DNA from: an uncultured Alphaproteobacteria bacterium
GTDB lineage: Bacteria > Pseudomonadota > Alphaproteobacteria > Rhodobacterales > Rhodobacteraceae
Reading direction: 5' to 3'
NCBI GenBank assembly: GCA_902584635.1
Contig: CACIAQ010000015.1
Coordinates: 1 to 38,172 of the forward strand
DNA length: 38,172 nt
The notes beneath the pieces were generated by a model that saw only the letters and a list, made by a program, of their open reading frames with translations, was not told where the DNA came from and did not search any database. Both the position numbers and the translations under genes were made by a program. Each line of letters opens with the position of its first letter. Positions within the stretch are counted from its first letter, which is position 1. Shown one piece after another: positions 7,707 through 16,745 of the stretch.

Positions 7707-9559
7707 GAATTAAAGTGATTGAAAATAATTTCCGCTGAATTTTTCGCTATTCCTTTTACACCCAAAAGATCCTTTAAACTTGCCTTCCCAACCTCTTTTG
7801 CTGACCCAAAATGCTGCAATAATTCCTTTTTTTTCTTGGGTCCTATTCCATAAACTTCATCAAGTTCACTTTTGTTGATACCAGAAAATCTTTTCTGCCT
7901 GTGAGCGCCAATAGCGAAACGGTGTACTTCGTCACGAATTCTTTGAAAAAAGAAAAGGACACTACTACTTGTAGGAAAGCTAAAAATTCTATTTCTAAAA
8001 TAGAAATCTTCTCTTCCTTCATTTCTTTTCTCTCCTTTAGCAATAGCTAATATCGGAATTTCTAGTTTGTATTTCTTTAAGACAGCGGAGGCAACATTCA
8101 TTTGATTGCGGCCTCCATCAATAACGATTAGATTGGGGAGGTTTTTCTTAAAATCTTCTAAATTTTCGCTTTTCACCTTTCCAAATCTTCGCTCAAAGAC
8201 ATGACCCATAATTGCCAAATCATCTTTGGGATTTATAGAACTGTCCTTAATGTTATATTTTCTATAGTCTGACTTAGAGTAGCCCTCTAACTTTATAGCC
8301 ACAAGACAACCAATAGGGAAACTCCCTTGTATGTGGGAGTTATCATAAACCTCGATCTTATTTATTTTCTCTTCTAATTTTAGCCAAGTTTCAACTTCTT
8401 CAAAAAGCGCTTTCTGAGAAGCCTTCATAGCTATCTTTCGTTCTAATGCTTCTTTAGCATTTTTTTCAGCAGTTTTTATGAGATTTTTTACTCTTCCTTT
8501 AGCAGGTGATCTAACTACAACTTTTTGGTTCCTTCTTTCAGTGAGAAACCTTACTAATACTTCACTATTTCTTAAAGAGGACGATATGAGTATCTCTCTA
8601 GCAGGGATTTTTGTAGAATAAAACTGAGCAATAAAATTTTCCAAAATTTCTATATCGTCTGCTCCGCCTCCGGTCTTTGGAAAAAAAGCATGATTTCCCC
8701 TATTCTCATATGATCGGATAAAAAATACCTGAATACAGACTTCGTTTCCTAATTTAAAAAGACCTATAATATCAGCATCCTTAACTTTCAAATTATTGAT
8801 ATTTTGACTCGATTGAATTTTTGCTATTAATTCAATCCGATCTCGATAGAAAGCAGCTCTTTCAAAATCCAAGTTTTTGCTCGCCTGTAGCATATTGCTT
8901 TGCAGGTTATCTTTGATCTCAGTATGTTTACCTAGTAGAAAATTCTCTGCTTCATCTACTGTTTTTGAATATTCTTCCTCAGAAATTTTTCCAATACAAG
9001 GAGCCGAGCATTTATTTATATAATGCAAAAGGCATGCTCGACTTCGTCCATAAAAATTGCTGTCTCGGCAATTTCTTAATTGAAAAATTTTCTGAATATA
9101 ATTAATAGCGTTATTAACTGCAGTGGCAGAGGCATAAGGACCAAAATATTTTACGCCATCGACCTTTTTCCCACGGTATTTCGTTACTTGAGGGAACTGT
9201 TTGTTTCTTGTAAGTGCAATCTGAGGAAAACTCTTATCATCCTTTAAAAGCACGTTGTATCTGGGATTATACTTCTTTATCAGATTCTGTTCTAAGAGGA
9301 GCGCTTCTAGCTCAGTTTCTGTTATAAAAAAATTCATATCTCTGGTTGCAGAAATCATTCTGCCTATTCTAAGAGAGTGTCCTGTCACTCTTGAATAACT
9401 TGAGACTCTATTCTTTAGATTTTTTGCTTTTCCTACGTATAAAACGCTACCGGTGTCATCAAGCATTCGATATACCCCTGGTTTATTCGGCAATGTTTTA
9501 ACTATAGAGGAGACTACCTTTTCTCCTTGGGAGAACTTGTTCGGGTCACTTTGTGTCAT
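7703..9559 (-). CDS. uvrC: Excinuclease ABC subunit C
   Basis: Nuclease subunit of nucleotide-excision repair, which cuts both sides of a UvrB-marked lesion. From the ATG at 9559 it has 618 residues, normal length. The GIY-YIG endonuclease domain is at the N-terminus (GVYRML ... VLYVGKAKNLKNRV, about 28-55). It is followed by a cysteine-containing segment (CRDSNFYGRSRACLLHYINKC), the UvrB-binding UVR motif (LDFERAAFYRDRIELI), the RNase-H-like domain with EVYDNSHIQGS and VIDGGRNQM, and a C-terminal helix-hairpin-helix pair (IGPKKKKELLQHFGS, VKGIAKNSAEII). A TTG two codons upstream (9565) is an alternative start. It has a 15-21 bp gap to the SDR gene and a 4-bp overlap with pgsA. Confidence 0.97.
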   Translation of the reverse strand: MTQSDPNKFSQGEKVVSSIVKTLPNKPGVYRMLDDTGSVLYVGKAKNLKNRVSSYSRVTGHSLRIGRMISATRDMNFFITETELEALLLEQNLIKKYNPRYNVLLKDDKSFPQIALTRNKQFPQVTKYRGKKVDGVKYFGPYASATAVNNAINYIQKIFQLRNCRDSNFYGRSRACLLHYINKCSAPCIGKISEEEYSKTVDEAENFLLGKHTEIKDNLQSNMLQASKNLDFERAAFYRDRIELIAKIQSSQNINNLKVKDADIIGLFKLGNEVCIQVFFIRSYENRGNHAFFPKTGGGADDIEILENFIAQFYSTKIPAREILISSSLRNSEVLVRFLTERRNQKVVVRSPAKGRVKNLIKTAEKNAKEALERKIAMKASQKALFEEVETWLKLEEKINKIEVYDNSHIQGSFPIGCLVAIKLEGYSKSDYRKYNIKDSSINPKDDLAIMGHVFERRFGKVKSENLEDFKKNLPNLIVIDGGRNQMNVASAVLKKYKLEIPILAIAKGEKRNEGREDFYFRNRIFSFPTSSSVLFFFQRIRDEVHRFAIGAHRQKRFSGINKSELDEVYGIGPKKKKELLQHFGSAKEVGKASLKDLLGVKGIAKNSAEIIFNHFNS

Positions 9560-9580
9560 TTGCAAAAATTACCTAATTTA

Positions 9581-10366
9581 TTAATCGATTTCCTCAGTTT
9601 TTTTTATTGCTTGTAAATTCTGTCCGCCATCAACACATATCAATTGCCCACTTACACTTGGAGTATCAACAAAGTATTTTATCGTTGCACATATTTCAGA
9701 GGTACTTGACCCTCTTTGTAGCGGTGTAGACAGCCTTTGTTTTTTATAATTCGAAACACTTTGAAACTCTGCTTTCAAAGTTGGACCTGGCCCTATAGCA
9801 TTCACCCTTATATTTGGGGCCAGCGCCTTAGCTGAAATTCGTGTTAATGTCCACAAGGCGGATTTGGCTAGTGTATAGGTTATAAAATCGGTTGTCAGAT
9901 TCTGAACTCTTTGATCAATTATATTTATGATACACGACCTACTTTCCAACTCACCGTTTTCTAGCCTCTTAGGCTCCGGTATCTGCTGAGCAAATTTTTG
10001 TGTTAAAAAAAATGGTGCCTGCAGATTTGACTTTTGATGACGATTCCAGCTTTCTAAAGTTGCAGTTTTTATATTGTCATATTCGAAGATCGATGCATTA
10101 TTTATTAGTAAATTCACAGGTCTTTTTATCAGCTTTTTACACTTGTCAAATAACGAAAGTGCTTCGTTGTCATTTAACAGATCAGCCTGGAGAAGGAAAA
10201 CATCTACACCGAATTCTAGTAGCTCCTCTCTAAGGCTAAGCGCATCATTCTCGGAGCTGTTGTAATGTATAATTACATTATAGCCAGCAATTGCCAGCTC
10301 CTTTGAGATAGACCGCCCTAGTCGTTTGGCGCCCCCTGTAATTAGTGCTGTTTTTTCTTCTTTCAA
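9581..10366 (-). CDS. Short-chain dehydrogenase/reductase, pteridine-reductase (PTR1/FolM)-like
   Basis: A 261-residue NAD(P)-dependent Rossmann-fold reductase. The nucleotide-binding turn is TGGAKRLG (residues 10-17), the T-G-x-x-[KR]-R-x-G form of pteridine reductases rather than the classical TGxxxGIG, and the NNAS motif is at 89-92. The catalytic YxxxK is Y164-x3-K168. The position 13 residues before the tyrosine is D151 (INIIDQ), not the usual serine, matching the Asp-Tyr-Lys arrangement (D181/Y194/K198) of Leishmania PTR1. I infer reduction of dihydropterin or dihydrofolate; this is not proven. The start is a TTG at 10366, preceded directly by an in-frame TAA and by a GGGAAG ribosome-binding site, so no earlier start is possible. 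It lies between sppA and uvrC in one run. Confidence 0.88.
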   Translation of the reverse strand: MKEEKTALITGGAKRLGRSISKELAIAGYNVIIHYNSSENDALSLREELLEFGVDVFLLQADLLNDNEALSLFDKCKKLIKRPVNLLINNASIFEYDNIKTATLESWNRHQKSNLQAPFFLTQKFAQQIPEPKRLENGELESRSCIINIIDQRVQNLTTDFITYTLAKSALWTLTRISAKALAPNIRVNAIGPGPTLKAEFQSVSNYKKQRLSTPLQRGSSTSEICATIKYFVDTPSVSGQLICVDGGQNLQAIKKTEEID

Positions 10367-10385
10367 TTAGCTTCCCATCGACAGC

Positions 10386-11198
10386 TTATAGCCCAAATTT
10401 CGAGAAGTAGTATTTTTCGACTATCTTCGAGTTTATATCATTTATTAATGAACTACTAAAGCGAGACAAAAATGATTTCTTTTTATTTATATATTTGAAT
10501 TTTACATCTGTTCCGAACTTTGCCTCCAAAATATCTTCCATCATTCCTATGCCATCGATGAGACCAAGATCTTTTGCTCTTGGCGCATCCCATACTTCGC
10601 CGTTAAATATTTTTTTTCCTTTTATCTTTTCACCTCTGCGCTCGCTCACAAAAGATTTGAAGTTTTCAAAAATAGCTTTCTGGATAGATTTTAGACGTTT
10701 TACATCACTAGCTTTTTCTGGCTGGAAAGGATCCAGCATACTCTTTTCTTCTCCAGCCGTGTATACTCTTCTTTCTATTCCATATCTGGATATAAGCTCT
10801 GAAAAGCCGAAGCTTGCAGAGATTACACCTATGGAACCTATAATCGAATTTATATCCGAGTAAATTTCTTCGCCAGCACAAGCTAACCAATAACCTCCAG
10901 ATGCTGCAACATCTTCACAGAAGCATAAAACGGGTATTTTTTTTTCTTTAGATAATTTTAAAATTCTCGATGCTATAAGAGATGATTGTGTAGGGGAGCC
11001 GCCAGGAGAGTTTATTTTTATTGCAATCGCTTTGGCCTTTTCGAACTCAAAGGCTTTTTCTAATAACTTTTGAGTATTGGAATCCTCTAGACCTCCTGAC
11101 CCAAATCTACTCACTGTACCTATGACCCCATCCAGCCGTATAACAACAACTAATGGTTTTCTTCGAAAAAATTTCCTTACACTGCTAATCATACCCAT
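10386..11198 (-). CDS. sppA: S49-family serine protease (SppA/SohB type signal-peptide peptidase)
   Basis: Serine/lysine-dyad protease of the ClpP-like crotonase fold, expected to digest signal peptides or membrane-associated peptides. The nucleophile is S100 in VAASGGYW, and the general base is probably K152 in GEEKSMLDPF; the 52-residue spacing equals that of Bacillus SppA (S147/K199). The substrate-groove motif INSPGGSPTQS is at 62-72. At 270 residues it is a single-domain form rather than the doubled E. coli SppA. The N-terminus (KFFRRKPLVVVIRLDG) has no long membrane segment, so association with the membrane is uncertain. A GGGGTGAG ribosome-binding site precedes the ATG. It is the first gene of the run to moaE. 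Confidence 0.92.
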   Translation of the reverse strand: MGMISSVRKFFRRKPLVVVIRLDGVIGTVSRFGSGGLEDSNTQKLLEKAFEFEKAKAIAIKINSPGGSPTQSSLIASRILKLSKEKKIPVLCFCEDVAASGGYWLACAGEEIYSDINSIIGSIGVISASFGFSELISRYGIERRVYTAGEEKSMLDPFQPEKASDVKRLKSIQKAIFENFKSFVSERRGEKIKGKKIFNGEVWDAPRAKDLGLIDGIGMMEDILEAKFGTDVKFKYINKKKSFLSRFSSSLINDINSKIVEKYYFSKFGL

Positions 11199-11255
11199 TG
11201 CTCACCCCATTAAGAAATTTATTATTAACATTTTACAAATAATTGTTTATGCACT

Positions 11256-11279
11256 AATAGTCAAAACTTATAGACTATT
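11256..11279. repeat. Perfect 7-bp inverted repeat between sppA and the aldo-keto reductase gene
   Basis: AATAGTC (11256-11262) and GACTATT (11273-11279) are perfect reverse complements separated by 10 bp in the 135-bp divergent spacer. On the minus strand the left half overlaps a TTGACT hexamer (11264-11259) that could be a -35 element for sppA, though I see no good -10 for it. It could be an operator or a weak hairpin; in such AT-rich DNA a chance match is possible. Confidence 0.35.
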
Positions 11280-11333
11280 TCTTAAATCCTAAAAAATGCT
11301 AATGTTCAAATAATCTTATGAAGGAACTTAAAA

Positions 11334-12380
11334 TTGAAATTCGTAAACTTAGGAAATACAGAACTGAAAGTAACAGATTTTTGCTTGGGAACGATGACTT
11401 GGGGCGAGCAAACTGATGAATTGGATGCATATAAACAAATAGAAATGAGTTTAGATGCAGGAATTAACTTCATAGATACTGCCGAAATGTACCCTGTCTG
11501 TCCATTGAGAGCAGAAACCACGGGTGATACTGAAAGAATCCTTGGCAACTGGCTTGGTAAAAATTCCCAAAAGAGAAAAGAATTAGTAATTGCTACAAAA
11601 ATCAGTGGCAGAGGCTATAAAAATGTTAGGAGTGGTAAAGGAATTTTTCCAAAAGAAATTCGGTTAGCAATAGAAGGTAGTCTAAAAAATTTACAGACAG
11701 ACTATATTGACCTATATCAATTACATTGGCCAAACAGAGGCAGTTATCATTTTAGACAGTATTGGAACTACGACCCTACCAATCAGGAAAGCAGTGTAGA
11801 ACGAGAAAATATTAAGCAAGTCGTTAAGGAATTATATGATCTCAAAAAAGAAGGAAAAATTAGATATATTGGATTATCTAACGAGACAGCCTGGGGAACA
11901 GTGCAGTTCGCCAACGAGGCGAAAAAATATAATGATTTCTCAATTGCGTCAATACAGAATGAATATAGCTTACTTTGTCGAATATTTGATACGGACTTAG
12001 CCGAAACATGTTTTCACGAAAATGTTAAGTTGCTAGCCTATTCGCCGTTGGTTGGCGGAATGATCACAGGAAAGTATCTTAATAGTCAAGTACCCGAAAA
12101 CTCAAGACTATCGAGAATCCCTGATATGTTTGGACGGTTCACGCCAAATTCTACCAGAGCTATAGAAGAATATATCAGATTATCTGAGAGTATTGAATTA
12201 GATCCCGTTCACTTAGCTTTAAGCTTTTGTAGATCAAGACCATTTATGGGATCCGTAATATTTGGTGCATCAAACGTAGATCAACTAAAGTTGATTTTAA
12301 AAGGTAAAGACATATATCTTAATGACGATGCGTTAGCAGAAATTAACAAGCTTTATAAAAAAACTCCAATGCCTATGTAA
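11334..12380 (+). CDS. tas: Tas-family aldo-keto reductase
   Basis: NADPH-dependent oxidoreductase of the aldo-keto reductase superfamily, closest in motif content to E. coli Tas: LGTMTWGEQ at 18-26, FIDTAEMYP at 46-54, YQLHWP at 128-133 and IGLSNETAWG. The catalytic tetrad is D48, Y53, K89 and H131. The 348 residues match Tas. The natural substrate of this family is not settled. The start is a TTG at 11334 preceded by AAGGA (11321-11325); the ATG at 11318 is out of frame. It is followed after 3 bp by an ABC exporter, so the three genes are probably one transcript, but there is no obvious functional link. Confidence 0.93.
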   Translation: MKFVNLGNTELKVTDFCLGTMTWGEQTDELDAYKQIEMSLDAGINFIDTAEMYPVCPLRAETTGDTERILGNWLGKNSQKRKELVIATKISGRGYKNVRSGKGIFPKEIRLAIEGSLKNLQTDYIDLYQLHWPNRGSYHFRQYWNYDPTNQESSVERENIKQVVKELYDLKKEGKIRYIGLSNETAWGTVQFANEAKKYNDFSIASIQNEYSLLCRIFDTDLAETCFHENVKLLAYSPLVGGMITGKYLNSQVPENSRLSRIPDMFGRFTPNSTRAIEEYIRLSESIELDPVHLALSFCRSRPFMGSVIFGASNVDQLKLILKGKDIYLNDDALAEINKLYKKTPMPM

Positions 12381-12383
12381 GTT

Positions 12384-13301
12384 ATGAAAAGTCAAATTTC
12401 AATTGAGAATGTCTCAAAAGTATTTGGAAGGCATAAAGCTTTAAATAATGTTTCCCTTGAAATCAAAAAGGGTGAAATCTTCGCTTTATTGGGGCCAAAC
12501 GGTGCTGGCAAGACAACATTGATATCAGCTATATGTGGCTTGTGTAGGCAATCAAGTGGGAATATCAAAGTTGAAGATTTCGATACTTTATCTCACTACA
12601 AAGAGACCAGAAATCAAATAGGGTTAGTTCCTCAAGAGTTACCTTTGGATGGATTTGAAAGTGTTTATAACTCATGTCAATTTTCGAGAGGGCTCTTTGG
12701 ATTAAAAGAAAACCGAGATCATATTGATAAAATCTTAAAAACCTTGTCACTCTTCGATAAGAGAGATGAGCAGATTTTTGGACTGTCGGGGGGAATGAAA
12801 AGACGTCTCCTTATAGCTAAAGCTTTGGCTCATGAACCCAAAATCCTTTTTTTGGATGAGCCTACTGCAGGTGTTGATGTGTCATTAAGAAGAGATATCT
12901 GGAAGCTCATAGAAGATCAAAAAAAAATGGGCGTTACTATCATTCTTACAACACACTATATCGAAGAAGCAGAACAGTTGGCTGACAGAGTTGGCATTAT
13001 TACTTCAGGCGAAATTATTCTCGTTAAAGAAAAAACTGCTCTTATGAGTGAATTTAGTAAAAAAACTACTTTTATAAGATTGAGTAAAAAGCTTAAGAAC
13101 CTTTCTTTTATAAAAAAAAATAATAAGATTTCACTTACAGAGAATGGTATGGCGCTTAAGCTCGTTGGCATCAACAATACCTCTAATGAATTACAATCCA
13201 TCGTGAATTTGCTTTCGCAGAATGGTATCGTTTTTACTGAAATTAATACGGTGGACAATTCATTAGAGGATATATTTTTGGATTTGGTTGAATCACAATG
13301 A
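12384..13301 (+). CDS. ABC-2 type exporter, ATP-binding subunit (YadG-like)
   Basis: Cytoplasmic ATPase of an ABC exporter. The 305 residues show Walker A GPNGAGKT at 37-44, the signature LSGGMKRR at 134-141, Walker B ILFLDE at 154-159 followed by PTAGVD, and a switch histidine in TTHYIEEAEQLADR. The C-terminal 90 residues are the usual accessory domain. The overall type is that of YadG/DrrA/NodI-like exporters of drugs, polyketides or glycans; the substrate cannot be told from the sequence. The stop overlaps the ATG of the permease gene by 4 bp. Confidence 0.94.
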   Translation: MKSQISIENVSKVFGRHKALNNVSLEIKKGEIFALLGPNGAGKTTLISAICGLCRQSSGNIKVEDFDTLSHYKETRNQIGLVPQELPLDGFESVYNSCQFSRGLFGLKENRDHIDKILKTLSLFDKRDEQIFGLSGGMKRRLLIAKALAHEPKILFLDEPTAGVDVSLRRDIWKLIEDQKKMGVTIILTTHYIEEAEQLADRVGIITSGEIILVKEKTALMSEFSKKTTFIRLSKKLKNLSFIKKNNKISLTENGMALKLVGINNTSNELQSIVNLLSQNGIVFTEINTVDNSLEDIFLDLVESQ

Positions 13302-14059
13302 ACATTCAAGCCGCAATAACAATTTACAAATTTGAGATGGCGCGCTTTAGTCGGACTATATTTCAGAGCTTGGTAGCTCCGATAATCACTACTTCCCTCT
13401 ATTTTGTGGTCTTTGGCGCCGCGATTGGATCAAAAATTGAAACCATTAATGGCGTCTCATATGGCTCATTCATAGTACCCGGATTAATAATGCTTTATCT
13501 GATGACTGAAAGTATCAACAACGCCGCCTTCGGAATTTATTTTCCCAAATTTGTTGGCTCGATTTTCGAAGTCCTATCAGCACCTGTCTCTTCTTTGGAA
13601 GCCACTGTTGGCTATGTTGGTGCCGCTGCTTCAAAGTCGACGATAATTGGCTTGATGATCTTTCTTACGTCTAATCTATTTGTTACCCATGATATAAAAT
13701 ATCCTTTAGTAATGGCTATTTTTATAATTTTGACAGCAATCACCTTTTCTCTTTTCGGATTTATAATTGGTATCTGGGCACAAAACTGGGAGAAATTGAG
13801 TATTATACCCACTCTACTTGTAACCCCATTGGTATTTCTCGGAGGAAGTTTTTACTCCATTGATATGTTGCCTGAGTTTTGGCAAAAGGTATCATTACTT
13901 AACCCTGTTTTTTATCTTATAAGCGGTTTTAGATGGAGTTTTTTTGGTGCATCTGAAATACCTATAGCCCTATCTATAGTAGCCATATTGTCATTTAAGG
14001 CGATCTGTTTAGCAGTTATTGCCATAATTTTCAAAACGGGCTACAGACTACGAACATAA
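13298..14059 (+). CDS. ABC-2 type exporter, membrane subunit (YadH-like)
   Basis: Six-helix membrane partner of the preceding ATPase. The 253 residues contain the ABC-2 permease features: an amphipathic N-terminus (FEMARFSRTIFQSLVAPIITTSLYFVVFG), the FEVLSAPVSSLE cytoplasmic coupling segment near residue 90, and the conserved FLGGSFYSIDMLPEFWQ ... LNPVFYLISGFRW near the C-terminus, as in E. coli YadH. The start overlaps the ATPase stop (ATGA). It ends directly against gcdH: the six bases TAATTA at 14057-14062 are the stop of this gene and, on the other strand, of gcdH. Confidence 0.94.
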   Translation: MNIQAAITIYKFEMARFSRTIFQSLVAPIITTSLYFVVFGAAIGSKIETINGVSYGSFIVPGLIMLYLMTESINNAAFGIYFPKFVGSIFEVLSAPVSSLEATVGYVGAAASKSTIIGLMIFLTSNLFVTHDIKYPLVMAIFIILTAITFSLFGFIIGIWAQNWEKLSIIPTLLVTPLVFLGGSFYSIDMLPEFWQKVSLLNPVFYLISGFRWSFFGASEIPIALSIVAILSFKAICLAVIAIIFKTGYRLRT

Positions 14060-15277
14060 TTAGAAAAAGGCTTGAATACCTGTTTGAGCTCTACCTAAAA
14101 TGAGAGCATGTATATCGTGTGTACCCTCGTAAGTGTTAACCGTCTCTAAATTTTGCGCGTGGCGCATTACACTGTACTCAGAGGATATACCGTTCCCTCC
14201 ATGCATATCTCTTGCTTGACGAGCGATGTCCAGTGCTTTACCACAATTGTTTCTTTTCATCAGGCTAATTGCTTCTGGTGCACCGCGACCCTCATCTATC
14301 AGTCTGCCTAGCCTGAGCGCTCCCAGTATACCTAACGAGATCTCCGTTTGCATATCAGCCAATTTTTTTTGAAATAATTGAGTCCCGGCTAAAGGCTTAT
14401 TAAATTGCTTTCTTGACAGACCGTAATCTCTAGCTGCATGCCAGCAAAATTCCGCAGCGCCCATGGCTCCCCAGGCTATGCCATATCTCGCCATGTTTAA
14501 ACAACTGAAGGGTCCTTTCAAACCTTCAACATCCTCTAAAATATTTTCTTCAGGAACAAAGACATTATTAAAACTTATTTCACCAGTAACAGAAGCACGC
14601 AAGCTTAATTTCCCAGGTATTTTTTTCGTTTCCAGTCCAACGAAATTCTTTTCTAATATAAAGCCTTTAATTTTATTTTCATGAAATTCCGACTTTGCCC
14701 AAATAACGAAAACATCTGCTATAGGAGCATTTGAGATCCACATTTTTGAACCATTCAACTCAAATCCACTGGCTACTTTTTTTGCTTTTGTTGTCATAGA
14801 AGCTGGGTCAGAACCAGAGTTTGCTTCTGTGAGCCCAAAGCAGCCAACACTTTCACCAGATGCCAATTTTGGAAGGTATTTTTCTTTTTGTGATTGGGAT
14901 CCAAATTTAGATATAGGATACATTACTAGAGATGATTGAACTGACATCATAGACCTGTAACCTGAATCCACTTTCTCTATTTCTCTTGTTATTAATCCAT
15001 AGGAAACGTAATTAGCTCCTAGCCCCCCAAATTCCTCCGGTATTGTACACCCTAGCAATCCGGTGTCGCCCATGAGTTTGAAAATACCCTCGTCTATAAT
15101 TTCTTCGTTATAAGCTTTTTCGATTCGCACGCTAAGTTCTTTATTAGCAAAGGAGGCAGCTGTTTCACTAATCATCCTTTCCTCTTCTGAAAGTTGATCG
15201 GATATCAGAAATGGGTCGGCCCAATTAAAAAAAGCGTCCCTGTATTTTTTTTCTTTTACTTCGATAGTGTCTTTCAT
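14060..15277 (-). CDS. gcdH: Glutaryl-CoA dehydrogenase
   Basis: FAD enzyme that oxidises and decarboxylates glutaryl-CoA to crotonyl-CoA in lysine, tryptophan and glutarate breakdown. The 405 residues carry the acyl-CoA dehydrogenase motifs: [29 protein letters not shown] and [11 protein letters not shown]. The catalytic glutamate is E384 in [17 protein letters not shown], the GcdH-type C-terminal pattern. The N-terminal [16 protein letters not shown] is also typical of GcdH rather than short-chain dehydrogenases. An AAAGGGA ribosome-binding site precedes the ATG. It is divergent from an omega-amino-acid aminotransferase, which suggests a shared amino-acid catabolic context, though no lysine-pathway gene is present. 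Confidence 0.93.
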   Translation of the reverse strand: MKDTIEVKEKKYRDAFFNWADPFLISDQLSEEERMISETAASFANKELSVRIEKAYNEEIIDEGIFKLMGDTGLLGCTIPEEFGGLGANYVSYGLITREIEKVDSGYRSMMSVQSSLVMYPISKFGSQSQKEKYLPKLASGESVGCFGLTEANSGSDPASMTTKAKKVASGFELNGSKMWISNAPIADVFVIWAKSEFHENKIKGFILEKNFVGLETKKIPGKLSLRASVTGEISFNNVFVPEENILEDVEGLKGPFSCLNMARYGIAWGAMGAAEFCWHAARDYGLSRKQFNKPLAGTQLFQKKLADMQTEISLGILGALRLGRLIDEGRGAPEAISLMKRNNCGKALDIARQARDMHGGNGISSEYSVMRHAQNLETVNTYEGTHDIHALILGRAQTGIQAFF

Positions 15278-15316
15278 AGAGATTCCCTTTTGACTTTTTA
15301 GGATTTTGATACTTTA

Positions 15317-15322
15317 ATTATA
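15317..15322 (-). promoter_or_regulatory. Candidate -10 element for gcdH
   Basis: On the minus strand these bases read TATAAT, a perfect sigma-70 -10 hexamer, about 40 bp upstream of the gcdH start. No convincing -35 is visible at 16-18 bp (CTGTAT at 17 bp is poor), so this is a suggestion only; perfect TATAAT is common by chance in such AT-rich DNA. Confidence 0.25.
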
Positions 15323-15407
15323 GTATTGTGTTTGAAAAAATACAGTGTTTTGGGGGAAGTTTTTCATTACCACCATTTTTTAACGTCAAATAATAGGATT
15401 TAGACAA

Positions 15408-16727
15408 ATGGCCAACAACATTATTAAGAATTCATTAGAAAATCATTGGATGCCGTTTACCGATAACAGAGGCTTTAAGATAGACCCAAGACTTATTACA
15501 GAAGCCTCAGGTGTATATATGACTAGCCATAAGAATACAAAAATCATTGATGGTTCTTCTGGCTTATTTTGTTCTCCTGCTGGACACTGTCATCCAAAAA
15601 TTATTGAAGCAGTTCACAATCAGCTGAAGAAGAACACCTACACATCTCCTTTTGGTATGGGCCATCCAGCCAGTTTCGAATTAGCAGATAAAGTCTCGGA
15701 ACTTACTCCAGAAGAAATGAACCATGTATTTTTTGTAAATTCAGGTTCTGAAGCTATAGATACAGCATTAAAAATAATAATGTCCTATAACTCTGCTACC
15801 GGTCAAAATAGGCATCGTTTTGTAAGTAGAGAAAGAGCTTATCATGGGGTCAATATTGGCGGAGTATCTTTATCCGGAATGGTTAATAATCGAAGAACCT
15901 TTCCCGTAGTTATGCCGAACGTTGTGTTAATGCGACATACATGGACCGGAGAAGAGCTTAAAGTTAAAGGGCAACCTAAAAATGGTGTTGAACTAGCTAA
16001 TGACCTAGAAAGGTTTGCACAAGCTTATGGGGGCAATACTATCGCCGCTTGTTTCGTTGAGCCAGTTGCAGGGTCGACAGGAACTTTAGTACCCCCAGAG
16101 GGTTACCTTGAACGACTAAGAGAAATATGTGACGAACATGGGATTTTACTTGTTTTTGACGAGGTAATAACTGGCTTTGGTCGAATGGGAACTCCTTTTG
16201 CTTCACAAAAATTTGATGTAACGCCAGACATTATGACAATGGCAAAAGCAATTACAAATGGTTCGATGCCAATGGGGGCAGTATGTGTCAAAGACCATAT
16301 TTATGAAACTGTTACAGATAACTCTAACCCAGATACTATTGAGTTTTTTCACGGATATACTTATTCTGGTCACCCAGGTTCATGTGCAGCAGGTTTGGCA
16401 TCACTTGAAATATATGAGGAGGAAGATTTATTTAACAGAGCTAATGAAATGTCTCGTTATTTTCTTGATGCTCTTTTTTCACTCTGCGATCATCCACTAG
16501 TAAAAGATGTGAGAGGAATTGGGATGATGGGCGGAGTAGAGCTTCATGCCGACGGGCACCCAGGAAAAAGAGGAACAAAATTCCAAAAAGAGTTGTTCTG
16601 GGAGGGTCTACACGTCAAATTTACTGGTGACTCAGGAATTGTAGCTCCAATGTTCATTTCTGAACATAAACATATTGATGAGATCATTGAAAAGTTTAGG
16701 AGTAGCCTAAACAAACACGGGAATTAA
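15408..16727 (+). CDS. Omega-amino acid:pyruvate aminotransferase (class III)
   Basis: PLP-dependent transaminase. The 439 residues show NHWMPFTDNRGFKIDPRL near the start, FFVNSGSEAIDTALK at 108-122, the FDEVITGFGR block with the cofactor aspartate D251, and the Schiff-base lysine K280 in TMAKAITNGSMPMGAV. The N-terminus and the GQPKNGVELANDLERF segment are those of beta-alanine:pyruvate/omega-amino-acid:pyruvate transaminases. Possible donors include beta-alanine, taurine, polyamine-derived amines and similar omega-amines; which one cannot be read from the sequence. It is divergent from gcdH and followed after 18 bp by selO. Confidence 0.88.
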   Translation: MANNIIKNSLENHWMPFTDNRGFKIDPRLITEASGVYMTSHKNTKIIDGSSGLFCSPAGHCHPKIIEAVHNQLKKNTYTSPFGMGHPASFELADKVSELTPEEMNHVFFVNSGSEAIDTALKIIMSYNSATGQNRHRFVSRERAYHGVNIGGVSLSGMVNNRRTFPVVMPNVVLMRHTWTGEELKVKGQPKNGVELANDLERFAQAYGGNTIAACFVEPVAGSTGTLVPPEGYLERLREICDEHGILLVFDEVITGFGRMGTPFASQKFDVTPDIMTMAKAITNGSMPMGAVCVKDHIYETVTDNSNPDTIEFFHGYTYSGHPGSCAAGLASLEIYEEEDLFNRANEMSRYFLDALFSLCDHPLVKDVRGIGMMGGVELHADGHPGKRGTKFQKELFWEGLHVKFTGDSGIVAPMFISEHKHIDEIIEKFRSSLNKHGN

Positions 16728-16745
16728 CCGAACGAAGATTTAATA

